Shown here: in pieces, positions 1 to 12,399 of the stretch | Position numbering within the stretch: the stretch's first letter is position 1 | How the letters are laid out: every line of letters begins with the position of its first letter | NCBI RefSeq assembly: GCF_040183065.1 | Contig: NC_091123.1 | Location: forward strand, 9,294,001 to 9,358,000 | DNA length: 64,000 bases | Source of the DNA: Periplaneta americana | Taxonomy: Eukaryota > Arthropoda > Insecta > Blattodea > Blattidae | Reading direction: 5' to 3' | Notes under the pieces: generated by a model | Seen by the model: the letters and a program-made list of their open reading frames with translations, nothing else | Database searches by the model: none | Told to the model about the DNA's origin: nothing | Made by a program: the position numbers and the translations under genes

Positions 1-690
1 TATATATATATATATAAAGTGAAAATTAAAATTAAGGTGACATTCAACATTTAATTTTTTAAGGTGACATGTATTTATCTAGGCTGACGAGTTTACTTCC
101 TAGGTTTGAATTGTAAATTATTTAAAACTAGCGTGTAAGAGGGCCTTAGACTAGAAATGTTTAGTTTAAATGTAGTTCTGTTTATAAGTATGCATAAGGA
201 TGTAATTATTTGACTTATTTGAACTGTTGTATCAGTGAAGCGAGGTGAGTCAGTGAAGTTATGGTTTTACAGTGCAGTGAACAGTTCCGATCAGTGATAA
301 TTTATAGCGTCAATGAAATGTGTTCTATAGTGTCAGTGAAATGTGTTACAGAGTGTCAGTGAAATGTGTGCTAAAGTGTCAGTGAAATGCGTCATAGTGC
401 CACTACAGGGAATGAGATAAGAGTAAAGTGAAAGACTATTGAAACTTATGTAGGACCTATAGATAATTATGTAGGTTGTATTGTAAAATTAGGTATTTTA
501 TTTTATGTTTTATTATTATTTTGTTAAATTGTATTGTGTGTAAAATTGTATATGTGTTGTAAAATTGTATTGTGTATTGTAAATTTTATTGTGTATTGGT
601 TATAATTTTATTGTGTATTGTTAATATTGTATATACCACTGCCACCGGGTGCTTGCCCACTTGCAGTGTAAATAAATACATACATACATA
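1..690 (+). mobile_element. 3' end of an unclassified LINE/SINE-type retroelement
   Basis: A TA run opens the window. Around 236-405 a short motif (GTGTCAGTGAAATGTGT) recurs about four times. The tail has the signature CCACTGCCACCGGGTG then AATAAATACATACATACATA, a poly-A signal merging into an ATAC repeat. A shorter copy of the same 3' signature lies at 57555-57610. I infer one retroelement family with an ATAC tail. Confidence 0.45.
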
Positions 691-699
691 CTTATTGCA

Positions 700-1690
700 A
701 ATATCATGCAAATTATCTCTTTGAATAATTCACTCACGCTATTATCGACAAGACGAGAAGTGTTATGATATTACCTATTCGATATAATCTCGAAATGATT
801 TTTGCATCATTATGATATTGTTTTCTCTAGCAATAAAATAAAATACAGAAACGTGATTAATACCTTCTAAACAAAAATAACATTTCGTATTACTTCTCTT
901 TCCAGGGAACAGATGCATTATAGGGGCCACCCGTCACACATTATACGCAAAAAAAAAAAAAAGTCAGCGGAAGTAATGGTTCGATTAGCGTTTTTAGCAT
1001 TCGATATTCGATAAGATTTAAATGCTTCCAAATTAAAACATTAAATAAAAAAATTTAAACAGTTTTACTGATGTGATTTTAGTCACATTGTGTTATATTT
1101 TTGGTTCAGGGAAAAAATATTTTACTATTACTGCCATTATTTCCATTTTGAAGTAGGCTACAAGTCAACAATATAAAACTGACTGTTAATTTAGAAGTTT
1201 GCAACATATTTTATGTCGATTATAACAACAATACATCTCGATAGTAACATTCATACCAATCAACCAATAAGGAGATTGGCCCCCTATAATGCATCTGTGC
1301 CGCTCCTTGTTCGTAATTACTGCGCCTGAGAAATTTCTGCCTGCATTTTGCGCATTCCTCAGAATTAGCTAAGTGAACGAGACGGACATGCCCAATAATT
1401 TTGTGCTGTGTAGTCTCTCCCACTTCACCAGAAGAAAGTTGCACTCGTTGTGCTTTTGTCACGCCGTCCGTTTCGTCATGCAGTTCTGCCTCCACCATTA
1501 TCAGGCGGGATCGTACGTTTAAAATTCAGCGAAAGGGAACGCAAAGTCTTTCCCTTTTCAATTCATCACCAATTAAACTTACAAGAAACGAATGGCAAGC
1601 GCAAACACAATTATGCAATACAGTCCGTATCAAATTGTAAGCCTTAAATAGTGCATTCCAAAGCATGTATTTTGCATCTATTGATTTTTT
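700..1690. other. Unassigned AT-rich stretch
   Basis: Apart from the inverted pair noted at 900-1305 I see no gene, splice-supported exon or named repeat here. Short open frames around 1220-1647 overlap on both strands and look like chance. Confidence 0.5.
900..1305. repeat. Inverted pair of ~25-bp repeats
   Basis: Positions about 903-932 and 1277-1302 carry the same sequence in opposite orientation (core ACAGATGCATTATAGGGG). The 345 bp between are AT-rich and unrecognised. It may be a small terminal-inverted-repeat element or chance survival of two fragments. Confidence 0.35.
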
Positions 1691-1699
1691 AGTTGGTTA

Positions 1700-1925
1700 C
1701 TTAACGAAGCTGTATCATCTACTAGGTTATTTAGCGTCGATGGGAGTCGTGATATGAGATGGTATTTGGCGAGATGAGACCGAGGATTCGCCATAGATTA
1801 CCTGAAATTCGCCTTACGGTTGGGGAAAAACTCGGAAAAAACCGAACAGGTAATCGAACCCACGTCTGAGCGCAACTCCCGATCGGCAAGCAAACGCTTC
1901 AGCCAACTGATGGCTGCAACTATTG
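1700..1925 (-). mobile_element. tRNA-derived SINE, family 1
   Basis: On the minus strand a degenerate tRNA-like head (about 1850-1920) is followed by a body containing GGCGAATCC and a tail that ends TAAATAACC..GATACAGCTTCGTT. The body matches copies at 24727-24976 and 25229-25460. It is degraded relative to them. Confidence 0.6.
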
Positions 1926-2594
1926 ATACTCAGCTATTTAGATATAGGTATTGGGTGGAAGTGATGCAACTGGGCATATTGAAGGAAACATTAGAACATA
2001 TTAAAATAAATAAGAAATCTTATAATGAGTTTTGTAACTAAGTGCATGTTTAGTTAGAAAATTAAGCTGAAATTTCGCGTAGTTTGGCAACAGTGCATCG
2101 CAAACTCACATAGAAACACACACGCACTCGGTCTGAATAGCAGCATTCCGTCCCCTAGTCACTGCAGTAGGGTTGTCAGTCTTCCTAATGACAGAATATA
2201 ACGATACGTGTTAATATTTACATTTAATTTGCAAGAAAGCCGTCCATTTAATTTGAAAACTGCAAAGGGATAAATAATTTCTTATCAGTTTCTCTAATGA
2301 CAACAGTAAAAATCAGAATCTTATCGGTAGTACTTACAGAGTAAAACAGTGTTAACATTTACGAGAGAATTATTTCTTTTCTAAGAAAACTATTCATTTG
2401 TGACTAATATGGTTTAGAATTTTTTGTTGTACTCTATCCAAGGAATAAACTGTTAAAATCTGCACACTTCCACTCTGTATATTTTTTGTTTGTAAATTGG
2501 CATCATATTCCTTCACTGCATACGTATACTGCAAGTGGTAAGCGTCAAAGGCTGTCTGCCCGAGTCGTAGTTTAGAATCTCTTCTTTCTTTTTA

Positions 2595-2650
2595 TCATAA
2601 TCATCATCATCATTATCATCATCATCATCAGCAGCAGCAATAGCAGCATC
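2595..2650. repeat. ATC/AGC microsatellite
   Basis: A run of CAT/ATC triplets passes into CAGCAGCAG. No coding frame uses it. Confidence 0.7.
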
Positions 2651-2789
2651 GCAAATTGCCCGGCATATTACAATAGTTCAAGAAATTAAACTGCTACCTG
2701 TTACCAAGGAAACAAATGAAGTTGATTTGTTTTCGTTGTATGTCACAAAACACTTTCTATCAGATCTGTTAATAAATTCCCACTCATTG

Positions 2790-2965
2790 GAAACGCTATG
2801 GTTTAAAAATGTTGAATTAGCAGATATGCATATGGCATATGGAGCAGCTTACGGCAATGCTAATGACACACAGAGAATTTATGTGGAGCAATATCCTCAG
2901 CGAAATATTCCCTGTCATAAAATATTTTCAATGCTAGATCAATATCTTGGAAAAAAGACTAGTCT
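2790..2965 (+). pseudogene. DUF4817-type transposase N-terminus (DNA transposon fragment)
   Basis: The frame reads NVELADMHMAYGAAYGNAND, TQRIYVEQYPQRNIPCHKIF. This helix-turn-helix start (VExADMHxxYGxAxGN...A.R.Y.E.YP.R..P....F) is typical of DUF4817 transposases found widely in insects. No catalytic part follows within the open frame, so this is a 5' fragment. Confidence 0.6.
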
Positions 2966-3039
2966 TTTAATTGAATTAAATTTTTAAGGGAGGCACTGCG
3001 ACATTTCAAGATATATTTTACTAACCCTCAAAATAGGCG

Positions 3040-3385
3040 CATTCCCAATCCCACACCAGCTGACTACACTAAAGTTCGCTGCGTGCCCAGGTTTAGAGCA
3101 GGTAACCCCCTCGACCCTAGGCCAGCCACCTCCGTGCATCGCCAGCCGGCGTTCGGGGATTGCTATGGAATGATGACGGAATGGAGAAATGTTGAAGGAA
3201 TGCTGTAGATGCCTAATATGGGGAACAGGAGAACCGCGAGAAAAACACCAACAGCGACCTTGTCCACCACAAGTTTCACTATGGATATTTCAATGAAAAA
3301 TCTGATACCTGACAGCGATACGAACCCGAACCGCCTGGGTGACAGGCTGAAGACCTGACCACTGTGTCACCGCAGAGGAATAGTG
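3040..3385 (-). mobile_element. tRNA-derived SINE, unclassified family
   Basis: On the minus strand, starting near 3380, there is an A-box-like GTGACACAGTGG and a B-box-like GGTTCGGGTTCG about 40 bases on, then a 270-bp unrelated body. The GC content is clearly above the flanks. Confidence 0.5.
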
Positions 3386-4001
3386 GTCAGATACTTTTCC
3401 TTGAAATTCTCATTTCTTTCATATCGTTATATCTCGATACGGAAGTATTTATGTACATTACTTTATTAAAATATGTTTCATTACATGTCCTCTGTAATAT
3501 CTGAAAAGTAGGAATAGTTATTATGAAACACCCTGTATGTATTTTTGTCCCAGAGTTAGAACAAACACTGCTATTTTTTTAACTTTTAACTTAACGGTTG
3601 CCGCAATATGAACGGTTTACTAAATATCGATTTCAAATGACAATCACACCAAAATGGAAGGGATTGGAAGTTTCTCCTCGTCTCTATCTGACCTTATCTG
3701 ATCTGCTAGAAGAATTTTCTTCGGACAATACACGGTACTCCGTAGAGAAAAAATTTTTGTCACACCAGCAACTCAGAATAATTACTGTCATGCCTTCGTA
3801 AAGGCAGTGAATTTATAATCCTATTCGGGTCTATAATTTCCTTTTAAAAGTTCCTAAACCTGAACTTTTGCAGATCTTTCTCCGGGCAATTTACCCCTTC
3901 TTAAAATAAAATAAAAACTTATATTTTGCAGTACAAAAACCAGTGGAATATAAATAGGAAGTGTTAAAGCAAGTATGTACAACTTTTCGAACAAATTATA
4001 T

Positions 4002-4957
4002 AGAGTGAACCGTAAGTACTGTCATTAATTTCAGGTTATTCTTTGAGATATTTCAAACAAAAAACTTTGATACAATTTTGCTGGTTTTTGCTTCCTTTCG
4101 AGATAAAAATTGTTTTATATGAAACATTTAATAGCATGTTTTGGGCAATTCCCAATATGCTCAGTCAATTTAAGAGAGCAGTGTATTATGATAATAAATT
4201 ATTGAAAGAATTTTAGTTTTTTCCTTTAATAATCCTAACAAATGTAACATTTTAACGAAACGTCACATTCTTTCGGATCAACTTTGTGCACATTTAAAGG
4301 AGAAAACTAAAATTCTTTCAAGCTTTTATTATCGTAATACACTGTACTCTTAAATTGGCTGAGCATTATGGGAATTAAATCAATGGCTTGCCCAAAACAC
4401 GCTATGAAATGTTTATTTATTTATTTTTATTTTATTGTTAGTAAGTTTTAAATGAATACAAGTTAATACAATGAAAGATAAACTAGCCCACTCCTGAATG
4501 AGTAAGACTCGTGCTCAGGAGGGGATTCCAATACGGACAAAAATAAAATTAAAATTGAGAGTGAATACAGATTGAATAGTGTTTAATATGTTTAAAACCA
4601 AACTATAAATCCAATACAATTTTTTTTATTACTTTGGAGAGGATTCGTGGTTAAAAAATACTAGAATAAAATTTGTTTAATAATCTGGGACCTTGACTCA
4701 TGCTATGATAAAAAGCTGCATTGGTTTTACATTTTGGTTTAGACAAACGCAGAGAATTCGTATTTTTAGCTCTATATTTATGTATATACCTTTCGAAGTT
4801 ATTCAGATTTTTGTGAAAATATTTTAATAGTTTCACATAAAATAATTTTTATCTCGGAAAGTAAGCAAACACCAGAAAAATTGTATTAAACCTTTTGTTT
4901 CAAATATCTCAAAGAATAACCCCCTGAAATTAATGACATTACTTACGGTTTACTCAG
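4002..4957. mobile_element. Long-inverted-repeat MITE, family L copy A, with internal insertion
   Basis: Termini TAGAGTGAACCGTAAGTA and its near inverse near 4957 are followed by over 100 bp of inverted repeat, and an inner inverted pair (about 4140-4220 and 4280-4400) makes most of the element one hairpin. An unrelated AT-rich block of about 430 bp (4411-4838) interrupts the right arm. Copies B (20762-21407) and C (43668-43975) share both arms. No transposase is present. Confidence 0.65.
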
Positions 4958-5227
4958 CATATTGTGATACATCAAAAGAAAGTCCCTGGTGTTAAGAAAA
5001 CACGTGTTCTCACTACAGCTCAAAAGTTATAATAGGAAAACTACAATGCTGCGGTAGATGCTAAGTATGCGACTACCCGAACGATACTGTATGTAGCGAT
5101 TTTCCCGGGTTAAACTGCCATCACACAGTAACCATATAGGGAAGAACCTACAGTTTAATATAAGAAGTTGTACTCAAAATTCTCTCAAGAATATAACTCC
5201 TAAGTGCGGCTATAATTTTTATGGATC

Positions 5228-5535
5228 ACTCTGTACATTGCTGCCATTGGCACTTCCTCCCTGTGTCGGACAACGAAGTCGATCTCCCAGCTCGTGTTCT
5301 GCACTCACAGCCTCACCACTGTTCACTCACCACGTTCGCGCTCACCACTGCACCAGGCATGCTGCAGAGTCGACACGAGGTCTGACCGGTGTCTGCATTT
5401 ATAAGTTTCGCTTGTCCCACATTTTCTGGTTTACGAATTGGACCGTCGTGGGGTGCTCAGTCATCCTGCGCCTCTGGCACTCACAACCTACTTCGCGTAC
5501 CACAGTGAAATCGCTGCAGATTAAGTCAACACTGT
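5228..5535. other. GC-rich patch of unknown nature
   Basis: About 300 bp are much richer in G and C than the surroundings and contain Cys/His/Thr-rich open frames of no recognisable family. There is no splice evidence. It may be a degraded repeat or an exon of a gene I cannot see. Confidence 0.3.
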
Positions 5536-5654
5536 CGTGAAGTTTCTCCTCCCACCCACACAACATATCCACTATGTTCTGCTTCTGTCTTCCTTTCCAT
5601 TTCTTTTACTATTTCCTTTCTTTCATACATTCATTCCTTCAAAGTGTTCTGGCC

Positions 5655-6297
5655 AAGGACAGGTCTTTCACTGCATAACTAGCATTCTCCAATCTTTCCT
5701 ATTTTCTGCTCTCCTCTTAGTCTCTTCATATCATCCATTTATCTTAATGTCGTCTATCATCTGATATCTTCTGCCCCGAACTCCTCTCCCGTTCACCATT
5801 CCTTCCAGTGTATCTTTCAGTAGGCAGTTTCTCAGTCAGTGACCCAACCAATTCCTTTTCCTCTTCCCGATCAGTTTCAGCATCATTCTTTCTTCACTCA
5901 CTCTTTCTAGCACAGCTTCATTTTCTATTCTGTCTGTCCATTTCACACGCTATATATATTTTTTTCCATATCCACATTTCAAACACTTCTAGTCTCTTCT
6001 CTTCACTTCGTCGTAATGTCAATGTCTCTTAGCCATAAAGTGCCACACTTCACACAAAGCACTTCACTAGTCTCTTCCTTTGTTCTTTTTCCCAAAGTCC
6101 GCAGAAGATGCTTTTTTTCTATTAAAAGCTTCCTTGGCCATTGCTATCCTCCTTTTGACTTCCTGGCAGCAGCTCTTGTTACTGCCTATAGTACACCCCA
6201 AGTATTTGAAACTTGCTCTATTGCCTCATTTAGAATTCGCAAATTTACTTTCTTTACTTTTCTTCCTATGACCATGGTCTAATGTATTCTATTACCC
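5655..6297 (-). mobile_element. RTE-like LINE 3' fragment, tandem unit A
   Basis: The minus strand reads, across several frames, the C-terminal part of a non-LTR reverse transcriptase ORF (LWxxEKRLEAFE, KRKRNWLGHWL, NCLLKD, KRKAENRK). Family hallmark: the NWLGHxLRxNCLLK segment ending insect endonuclease-reverse transcriptases. The unit repeats at 6298 and 6951. Confidence 0.7.
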
Positions 6298-6950
6298 CAA
6301 AGGCAGGTCTTTCACTGCATACCCAGCATTCTCTAGCCTTTCCTATTTTCTGCTTTCCTCTTAGTCTCCGCATATAATCCATGTATCTTGATGTCGTCTA
6401 TTATCTGATATCTTCTTCTGCACCGAACTCCTCTCCCGTTTACCATTCCTTCCAGTGTATCTTTCAGTAGACAGTTTCTCAGCCAGTGACCCAACCAATT
6501 CCTTTTCCTCTTCCCGATCAGTTTCAGCATCATTCTTTCTTCACTCACTCTTTCTAGCAAAGCTTCATTTTCTATTCTGTCTGTCCATTTTACACGCTAT
6601 AGGCCTATATATTTTTTCCATATCCACATTTCAAACGCTTCTAATCGCTTCTCTTCACTTCATCGTAATGTCAATGTCTCTTAGCCATAAAATGCCACAC
6701 TCCACACAAAGCACTTCACTAGTCTCTTCCTTTGTTCTTTTTCCAGAGGTCCGCAAAAGATGCTTCTTTTTCTATTAAAAGCTTCCTTGGCCATTGTTAT
6801 TCTCCTTTTGACTTCCTGACAGCAGCTCATATTACTGCTTATAGTACACCCCAAGTATATGAAACTTGCTCTATTGCCTCATTTAGATTTCGCAAGTTTA
6901 CTTTCTTTACTTTTCTTCCTATGACCATGGTCTAATGTATTCTATTACCC
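6298..6950 (-). mobile_element. RTE-like LINE 3' fragment, tandem unit B
   Basis: Same unit as A, offset about 644 bp, with the clearest frame on the minus strand at 6333-6560: MLERVSEERMMLKLIGKRKR, NWLGHWLRNCLLKDTLEG. Both ends of the unit join its neighbours at the same point, so A and B arose by tandem duplication, not by separate insertions. Confidence 0.7.
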
Positions 6951-7135
6951 TAAGGGCAGGTCTTTTACTGCAAACCCAGCATTATCATATCTTTCCTATT
7001 TTCCACCTTCCTTTTAGTCTCCGCATATAATCCATATCTTGTTCATGTCGTCTGTTATTTGATACCTTCTTCTGCCCCGAAATCTTCTCCCGTTCACCAT
7101 TCCTATCAGAGCATCCTTCAGTAAGCAGTTTCTTC
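6951..7135 (-). mobile_element. RTE-like LINE 3' fragment, tandem unit C (partial)
   Basis: Starts with the same 3' end sequence as units A and B (AGGTCTTT.ACTGCA) and continues about 180 bp before homology stops near CAGTTTCTT. Confidence 0.6.
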
Positions 7136-7514
7136 AACGGTATTACAATTTTTTGTTGTACTCTATCCAAGGAAATATATATTACTTTCACTCTTTAAAT
7201 GTGGCGACTGTTCAAGTTAAACAGGTTGCCAGCGTGGCATTCGAGAGTCCGACGCTGACAGGAGGATCATCATGTTTCAGCATCTGAAAAAGCCAGGTCC
7301 CATTTCGCGGACGAGAAGCCTGATAAGCCCAGAGTCCCAAGTCCTTCAGGAAACCCATATCGCTCCTAAGGTTTCACCCCAACTTATTTTTACTATTTCA
7401 GAGGATACATGAAATGAGGAGGATGTGGAGATTGTTGATAGAAGGAGAGAGGGAGACGGGAGTGCCCAAAGAAAAACCCTTCTCTGAAACGTCTGCTTTG
7501 ACAACAACTCATTC

Positions 7515-7640
7515 CTTTATAGTTTTCTGCTCACGAGCAGATCCTTCCCTGCAAATTGAGCATTCTACAATCTTCCATCTTTTCCGCCTTCCTATTCGTG
7601 TCCACATAAGAACCATACACCCAGATATGATCTCATAATT
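7515..7640 (-). mobile_element. RTE-like LINE 3' fragment, diverged
   Basis: Resembles the 3' 120 bp of the tandem units (GAGCAGATCCTTCCCTGCAA compared with the family's GGCAGGTCTTTCACTGCA). A further 45-bp scrap of the same end lies at 35698-35745. Confidence 0.45.
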
Positions 7641-7821
7641 TCATAAAATATTCCACATTTTTATATTCCCCACTAAGCTCACAAGTTCCAATAACATTTG
7701 AACAATCAAAACACAATTCAGAGAATTTGGGTAGCTGAGATATAACCATATTCGACAAGCGTCGAGAAATGGAACAATTCGGTACGAAGAGATTAACAAA
7801 GATCTGGCCATCCGAATAGCT

Positions 7822-7930
7822 CAGACGTAAGGAACGGATCTCTTGATTCACGGCTGCGGTCACGCGTGTGTTCAATACCCGTTCTAGGTGATTAAATGCT
7901 TGGGATTTATCCGAGGGCATACCCAAAATT
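7822..7930 (+). mobile_element. tRNA-like SINE remnant (weak)
   Basis: ATAGCTCAGACGTAAGGAAC followed some 45 bases later by GTGTTCAATACCC resembles A and B boxes of a tRNA-derived promoter. The pieces are diverged and I see no tail or target duplication. Confidence 0.3.
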
Positions 7931-8099
7931 AAGGTGAATGTCAGGTAACCAATGGCAAATACTTTGTCTCATCTCGACATCAATTCCATCAAAGATACGT
8001 AACTAAGCAGATGATGCATCGTCATTAAATCACCAACTAAAAAAATTCAGATATGACGCGCAGACATTTCCAAAACCATAGGTACCCATATTTTTGGTT

Positions 8100-8810
8100 A
8101 CTAGTAGCTATGCACTTTATAACTTTATAAGAAGAGGAAAATAGTGGAAGATTATAGCAGACTGTTATCCAGTGTAGTCTTGGAGGTTCATTCAGGAGTT
8201 AGGGCCTACTATCATACGCTTTACTTCTGGTTACCAGTACCTGTATATTATATATGAAAATACTGAAAGATCATAGCAGACTGTTATCCAGTGTAGTCTT
8301 GGAGGTTCATTCAGGAGTTAGGGCCTACTATCATACGCTTTACTTCTGGTTACCAGTACCTGTATCTTATATACGAAAATACTGCAAGATTATAGCAGAC
8401 TGTTATTCAGTGTAGTCTTGGAGGTTCATTCAGGAGTTAGGGTCTACTATCATACGCTTTACTTCTGGTTACCAGTACCTGTATCTTATATATGAAAATA
8501 CTGAAACATTACAGCAGACTGTTACCCATTGTAGTCTTGCAGGTTCATTCAGGAGTTAGGGTCTACTATCATACGCTTTACTTTTGGTTACTAGTAACTG
8601 TATTTTATACCGTCAAAAGACTAGGAAAAATACTGCAAGATTAAAACAGACTGTTTTTCACTCTAATTTTGGGGATTTCATATAGGAGCTATGATCTACA
8701 AAATACTTAAAGATTATAGTAGAATGTTTTTCAGGGAGTTTCAGTCGGGAGTTTGGCCTACTATCATACGCTTTATTTCTGGTTATCTGTACTTGTATTT
8801 TATATGGTCA
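8100..8810. repeat. Tandem array, ~118-bp unit, about six copies
   Basis: The unit contains AGCAGACTGTTATCCAGTGT, CATTCAGGAGTTAGGGCCTA and TATCATACGCTTTACTTCTG. The middle copies are nearly identical and the outer ones decayed, as expected for unequal crossing-over. No open frame persists. A SINE with its own target duplication is inserted just past the last unit. Confidence 0.8.
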
Positions 8811-8851
8811 AGACACTAGGAAATACACAGCAAGATTACCATAGAAGTATA

Positions 8852-9078
8852 AAAAATTATGGTTTATTTAACGACGCTCGCAAATGCCGAGGTTATATCA
8901 GCGTAGCTGGTGTGCCGGAATTTTGTCCCGCAGCAGTTCCTTTACATGCCACTAAATCTAGTGACATAAGCCTGTCGCATTTAAGCACACTTAAATGCCA
9001 TCGACTTGGGCCGGGATCGAACCCGCGACTTCGGGCACAGAAGGCCAGCGTTATACCAACTGCGCCACTCAGAGCGAT
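8852..9078 (-). mobile_element. tRNA-derived SINE, family 3, with target duplication
   Basis: On the minus strand the head reads GAGTGGCGCAGTTGGTATAA (A box) and GCGGGTTCGATCCCGG (B box), and the tail ends AGCGTCGTTAAATAAACC. The 227-bp element is flanked by a perfect 12-bp duplication CATAGAAGTATA (8840-8851 and 9079-9090), so the insertion is fairly young. The intact B box should not be taken as a working tRNA gene. Confidence 0.8.
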
Positions 9079-9598
9079 CATAGAAGTATATAACTGTAAA
9101 TAATACGCACATATAATGTTATTAATACCTTTTTCTTCCCTTTAATGAAAAAGGGGGTCCAAAGTTTTGCACGGCAGCCTGAGGCTTATTGTGCTTGCCA
9201 CTCTCTCCTGTTTTGTGGATGATGCTTGTCGCAGAATGGTCGTGCTCTTGTATGAATACTACAGTGAACTTAACCCAGTCTATGGTAATGGTCAGAAGCG
9301 ATACCTATTATCCGATGGAAGAGAGGCAAGTGGTTTCAGGTTAACTGTGTTCGAGAGTCCCTCTACTGTGTACAATATAAAGCGGCGTGGGTCGTGGCCC
9401 GTTTAACTACTATGCCTTAATTGTTCACTATTTGTTTGCTTCAAATTTAGGAGGCAAAATTTGGGAACTATTACACTGGAATATGAAGTGTTAATTCAAC
9501 ACAACTTAATAAAAGATTAAAACAATTTATACTAAAATACAATACTAGTAGGAGTACATTTCAAAACATGAAACACTTATGCACCAGAAAATCAAGAG

Positions 9599-10171
9599 AC
9601 CGTATTTGCTCGATTATAACGTGCTAACCACCGAATGTCAAAATACCCCAATTCTCTGAGTTGGAGGAGGAAAACGCTGAACTGTGCACAATGTCATCTT
9701 TGAGAAATGAAAGGTAAAATGCATAAAGTTTCCTTTGGAAAATAGATGGTAATTTTGAAAAATGTAGATGATAATTTCGTAAAAATAGATGCTAAAAATT
9801 CAGGTCCCTAGTTATTAATTTCTAAATGTGATGTAAAGATATTTGGAACGAAAAACCTATGACAACTTAATGATGAGATGAAACTGTTTTGGGACGAAAT
9901 ATTTTGGACGAAAGTGACTGGTATGAACCGTCTGGGATGAAAAGTCGTGCAATTATTTTCTATTTAGTTCTGAAATCCAATTTTGGTGGCGGTTGTATCT
10001 TATTTTAAAATTTTTAGTAAATAGTAACATCTATGTGCTGCAAGACGATGTTGTTCCACTTGGGGTAAGTTCTGTGTTATATAACAAGCCACTGAATATA
10101 ACACGCACTTCCATTTTGAAGGTAGCGATTTCACCAAAACAGGTGCGTCTTATAATCGAGTAAATACAGTA
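9599..10171. mobile_element. Non-autonomous DNA transposon, TIR CYGTATTTRCTCGATTATAA
   Basis: The left end (9600-9625) and the inverse of the right end (10145-10171) share about 25 bp including GTATTT.CTCGATTATAA. The 570-bp interior has no transposase. The superfamily is undetermined. Confidence 0.6.
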
Positions 10172-11227
10172 ATTATAAAAGACATGTAGCAATTATAGCA
10201 TCTCTACACACGCTATAAAATTGATAATTGCATAGTCAAATGTTCCAGTTACGATCCATACCATTTCACATACTATGTCTACGTCACAACAATCTTAAGG
10301 TTCATTTGGCAAGATTTAATCATTCAGACGCAGCCCAGATTATGAAAAATCACTTAATTTCTGTACTATTATTTCATTTCCAAACGTTTCTTCTGAACAA
10401 CTGGAAGCATTCCACTTCAATATAATCACAATTACGCACACAGTTGAAAAAGTATACATTATTTTTGGTAAAGAAATTAAAAACAAGACCAATATAGGAA
10501 CAATTCATGGTAGTATGTCACAGTTTAACAAGTTTCTCATTAGACAACTTTGTCTCTCAAATGTTTCTGCATAATATCACTGCGATGAAAATAGTATTCA
10601 CAGAAACCACTTTCTTAACACACACATGCACATCTCGTAATGTCTCCCGAACTTTTCTTCCAAATTCGTTACCATTAGGTTGACTGAGGATAGAGGAAAT
10701 AATACAGAAATAAATAATGTTGCATACACTTCTGAACAAATAAATGCATAAATTACATCTATGTCTAAGTTCTTCTGAAACAAAGCATGAGATTTGGCAC
10801 TTGTAATGACGTTTTATAACTTAAAACTGATGTTAATGTTTCTTATACCTAACAATTTATTGAAAATACATGTATCAAATCTGACACCATTTCACTGAAT
10901 GGATGTGCGAGGAAATCTGGAAAATATTCAGTCATTCTGAACACCTCAGGAACCAATTGTGCAACCTTCATGTAACTTGGTAGCCAATTAGAAAAGATAT
11001 CACTGCGCATGAGTGAATACTCATTCAGCAGTGAGGCACTGTTAAGTGAGTCTGTGTTATATCGATGGCTAAGAAGTGATACCTCATATCTGTAAATTTG
11101 CAGCTGCATCAACGACTATTTTAAAAATTAATTTTTCTCAAATTATACAAAAGTTTTATATATGTTTGTGCTTTGCAAGATCTTCTACTAGAGGACAAAA
11201 TATTAGTCAACTGTCCAATTTTGTGAA

Positions 11228-11228
11228 C

Positions 11229-11280
<52 letters not shown>

Positions 11281-11282
11281 TA
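11228..11282. repeat. (ATA)n microsatellite
   Basis: About 16 ATA triplets. Confidence 0.9.
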
Positions 11283-11318
11283 ACGCAGTTAATCTAAATC
11301 ATTTTTGTAGATGAGGTA

Positions 11319-12133
11319 CAGTCAGCTCTGGATATAGTGAACCTAAATTGTTGGTCCCGATCCACATACATTAAAAAGTACTTCAATATTTCCGTTTATA
11401 GTGAATCCTCACTTTGGTCATAGTGAACCTAACACTATAACTTTTCCAAGAAAATGTAATTTTAAAATCGTAAAAATTGTAATTTAGGAAACCCTTTCTC
11501 CTATAAACTTCAAAGAATATGTTCAGAACAAAATCTCAAACCTTCTACCCCTTAAGTGCATTGAATGATAAAAGGTTCATTCAGCTTCCTGGACAGCTTG
11601 AAACATGTTAAAGAGAATGGTGTATACAGTAAGGGAGAAAGGAAGGATTAGTTCTGACTCCTTTAAAAGAGATTATTAGAAGAATAGGAACGGACAGTGT
11701 TTTCTTTTCTTTTGTAAAAGGGAGCAGAGTGATGACCAAAGGGTAAATACAAGAAGGATTACAGTATAATGGTCCCCAACCCTTCCTCCCACATCTCTGT
11801 AAAAGTGAACCCTGGGAAATTCCAAGGCCGAGTACACAGCATACCTCTAGTGGGAAGAGGTGTGAAATCGGTAGTGCCTATTACCTATATGCCCAGATTA
11901 GATTCAAGTTTCGAACTGTGAACATCAGGATGTCAAAGTGTAAAGTGTTTAAGTTGGAAGATACAGCGAACATTAGTACTGATATTGAACGTGGTCTGAC
12001 CCAAACTGACATTAATACTGTGTGTATAGCAAAGTTAGTAGTATAAAAACAGACACTTCAGTTTTAGTGAACCTTGGATATAGTGAACGAAATATGCAGG
12101 TCCGCAGAGGTTCACTATAACCGGAGTTGAATG
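11319..12133. mobile_element. pogo/Tigger-like non-autonomous DNA transposon
   Basis: Left end CAGTCAGCTCTGGATATAGT and the inverse of the right end CATTCAACTCCGGTTATAGT pair over about 24 bp, each flanked by TA. CAGT-type ends with TA duplications are typical of pogo/Tigger. The interior repeats the phrase ATAGTGAACCT several times and has no long open frame. Confidence 0.55.
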
Positions 12134-12399
12134 TATTACTTCTTAGCCATCAATATGTGACCACATTCATAAGATTAGCAGACGTTCTGTTTACAGTTAT
12201 TTTGTCAACAATTCATTTTGTCTGATTGTGAAATTCGTCATCAAGATACATTTGACAACTGAGAAGGTTAATCAGCAAATCTGGATCAGCTTTTACCAGT
12301 ACCTTCCAACTTGGAATTTGTCTGCAGAAATTGATTAAGGTTTTTGGGGATGATTCAATGATTTAAATACAGATAAGACTGTGGTATTGATGCTTCAAA

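Noticed and set aside
5238-5540. A 100-codon plus-strand frame in the GC-rich patch
   Set aside because: Composition and lack of family or splice signals give no support; only the patch itself is recorded.
8852-9078. Other intact A and B boxes suggesting tRNA genes
   Set aside because: The sequences do not close an acceptor stem and are fused to SINE bodies with target duplications. The same holds at 24727, 27735, 34448, 42415 and 51492.
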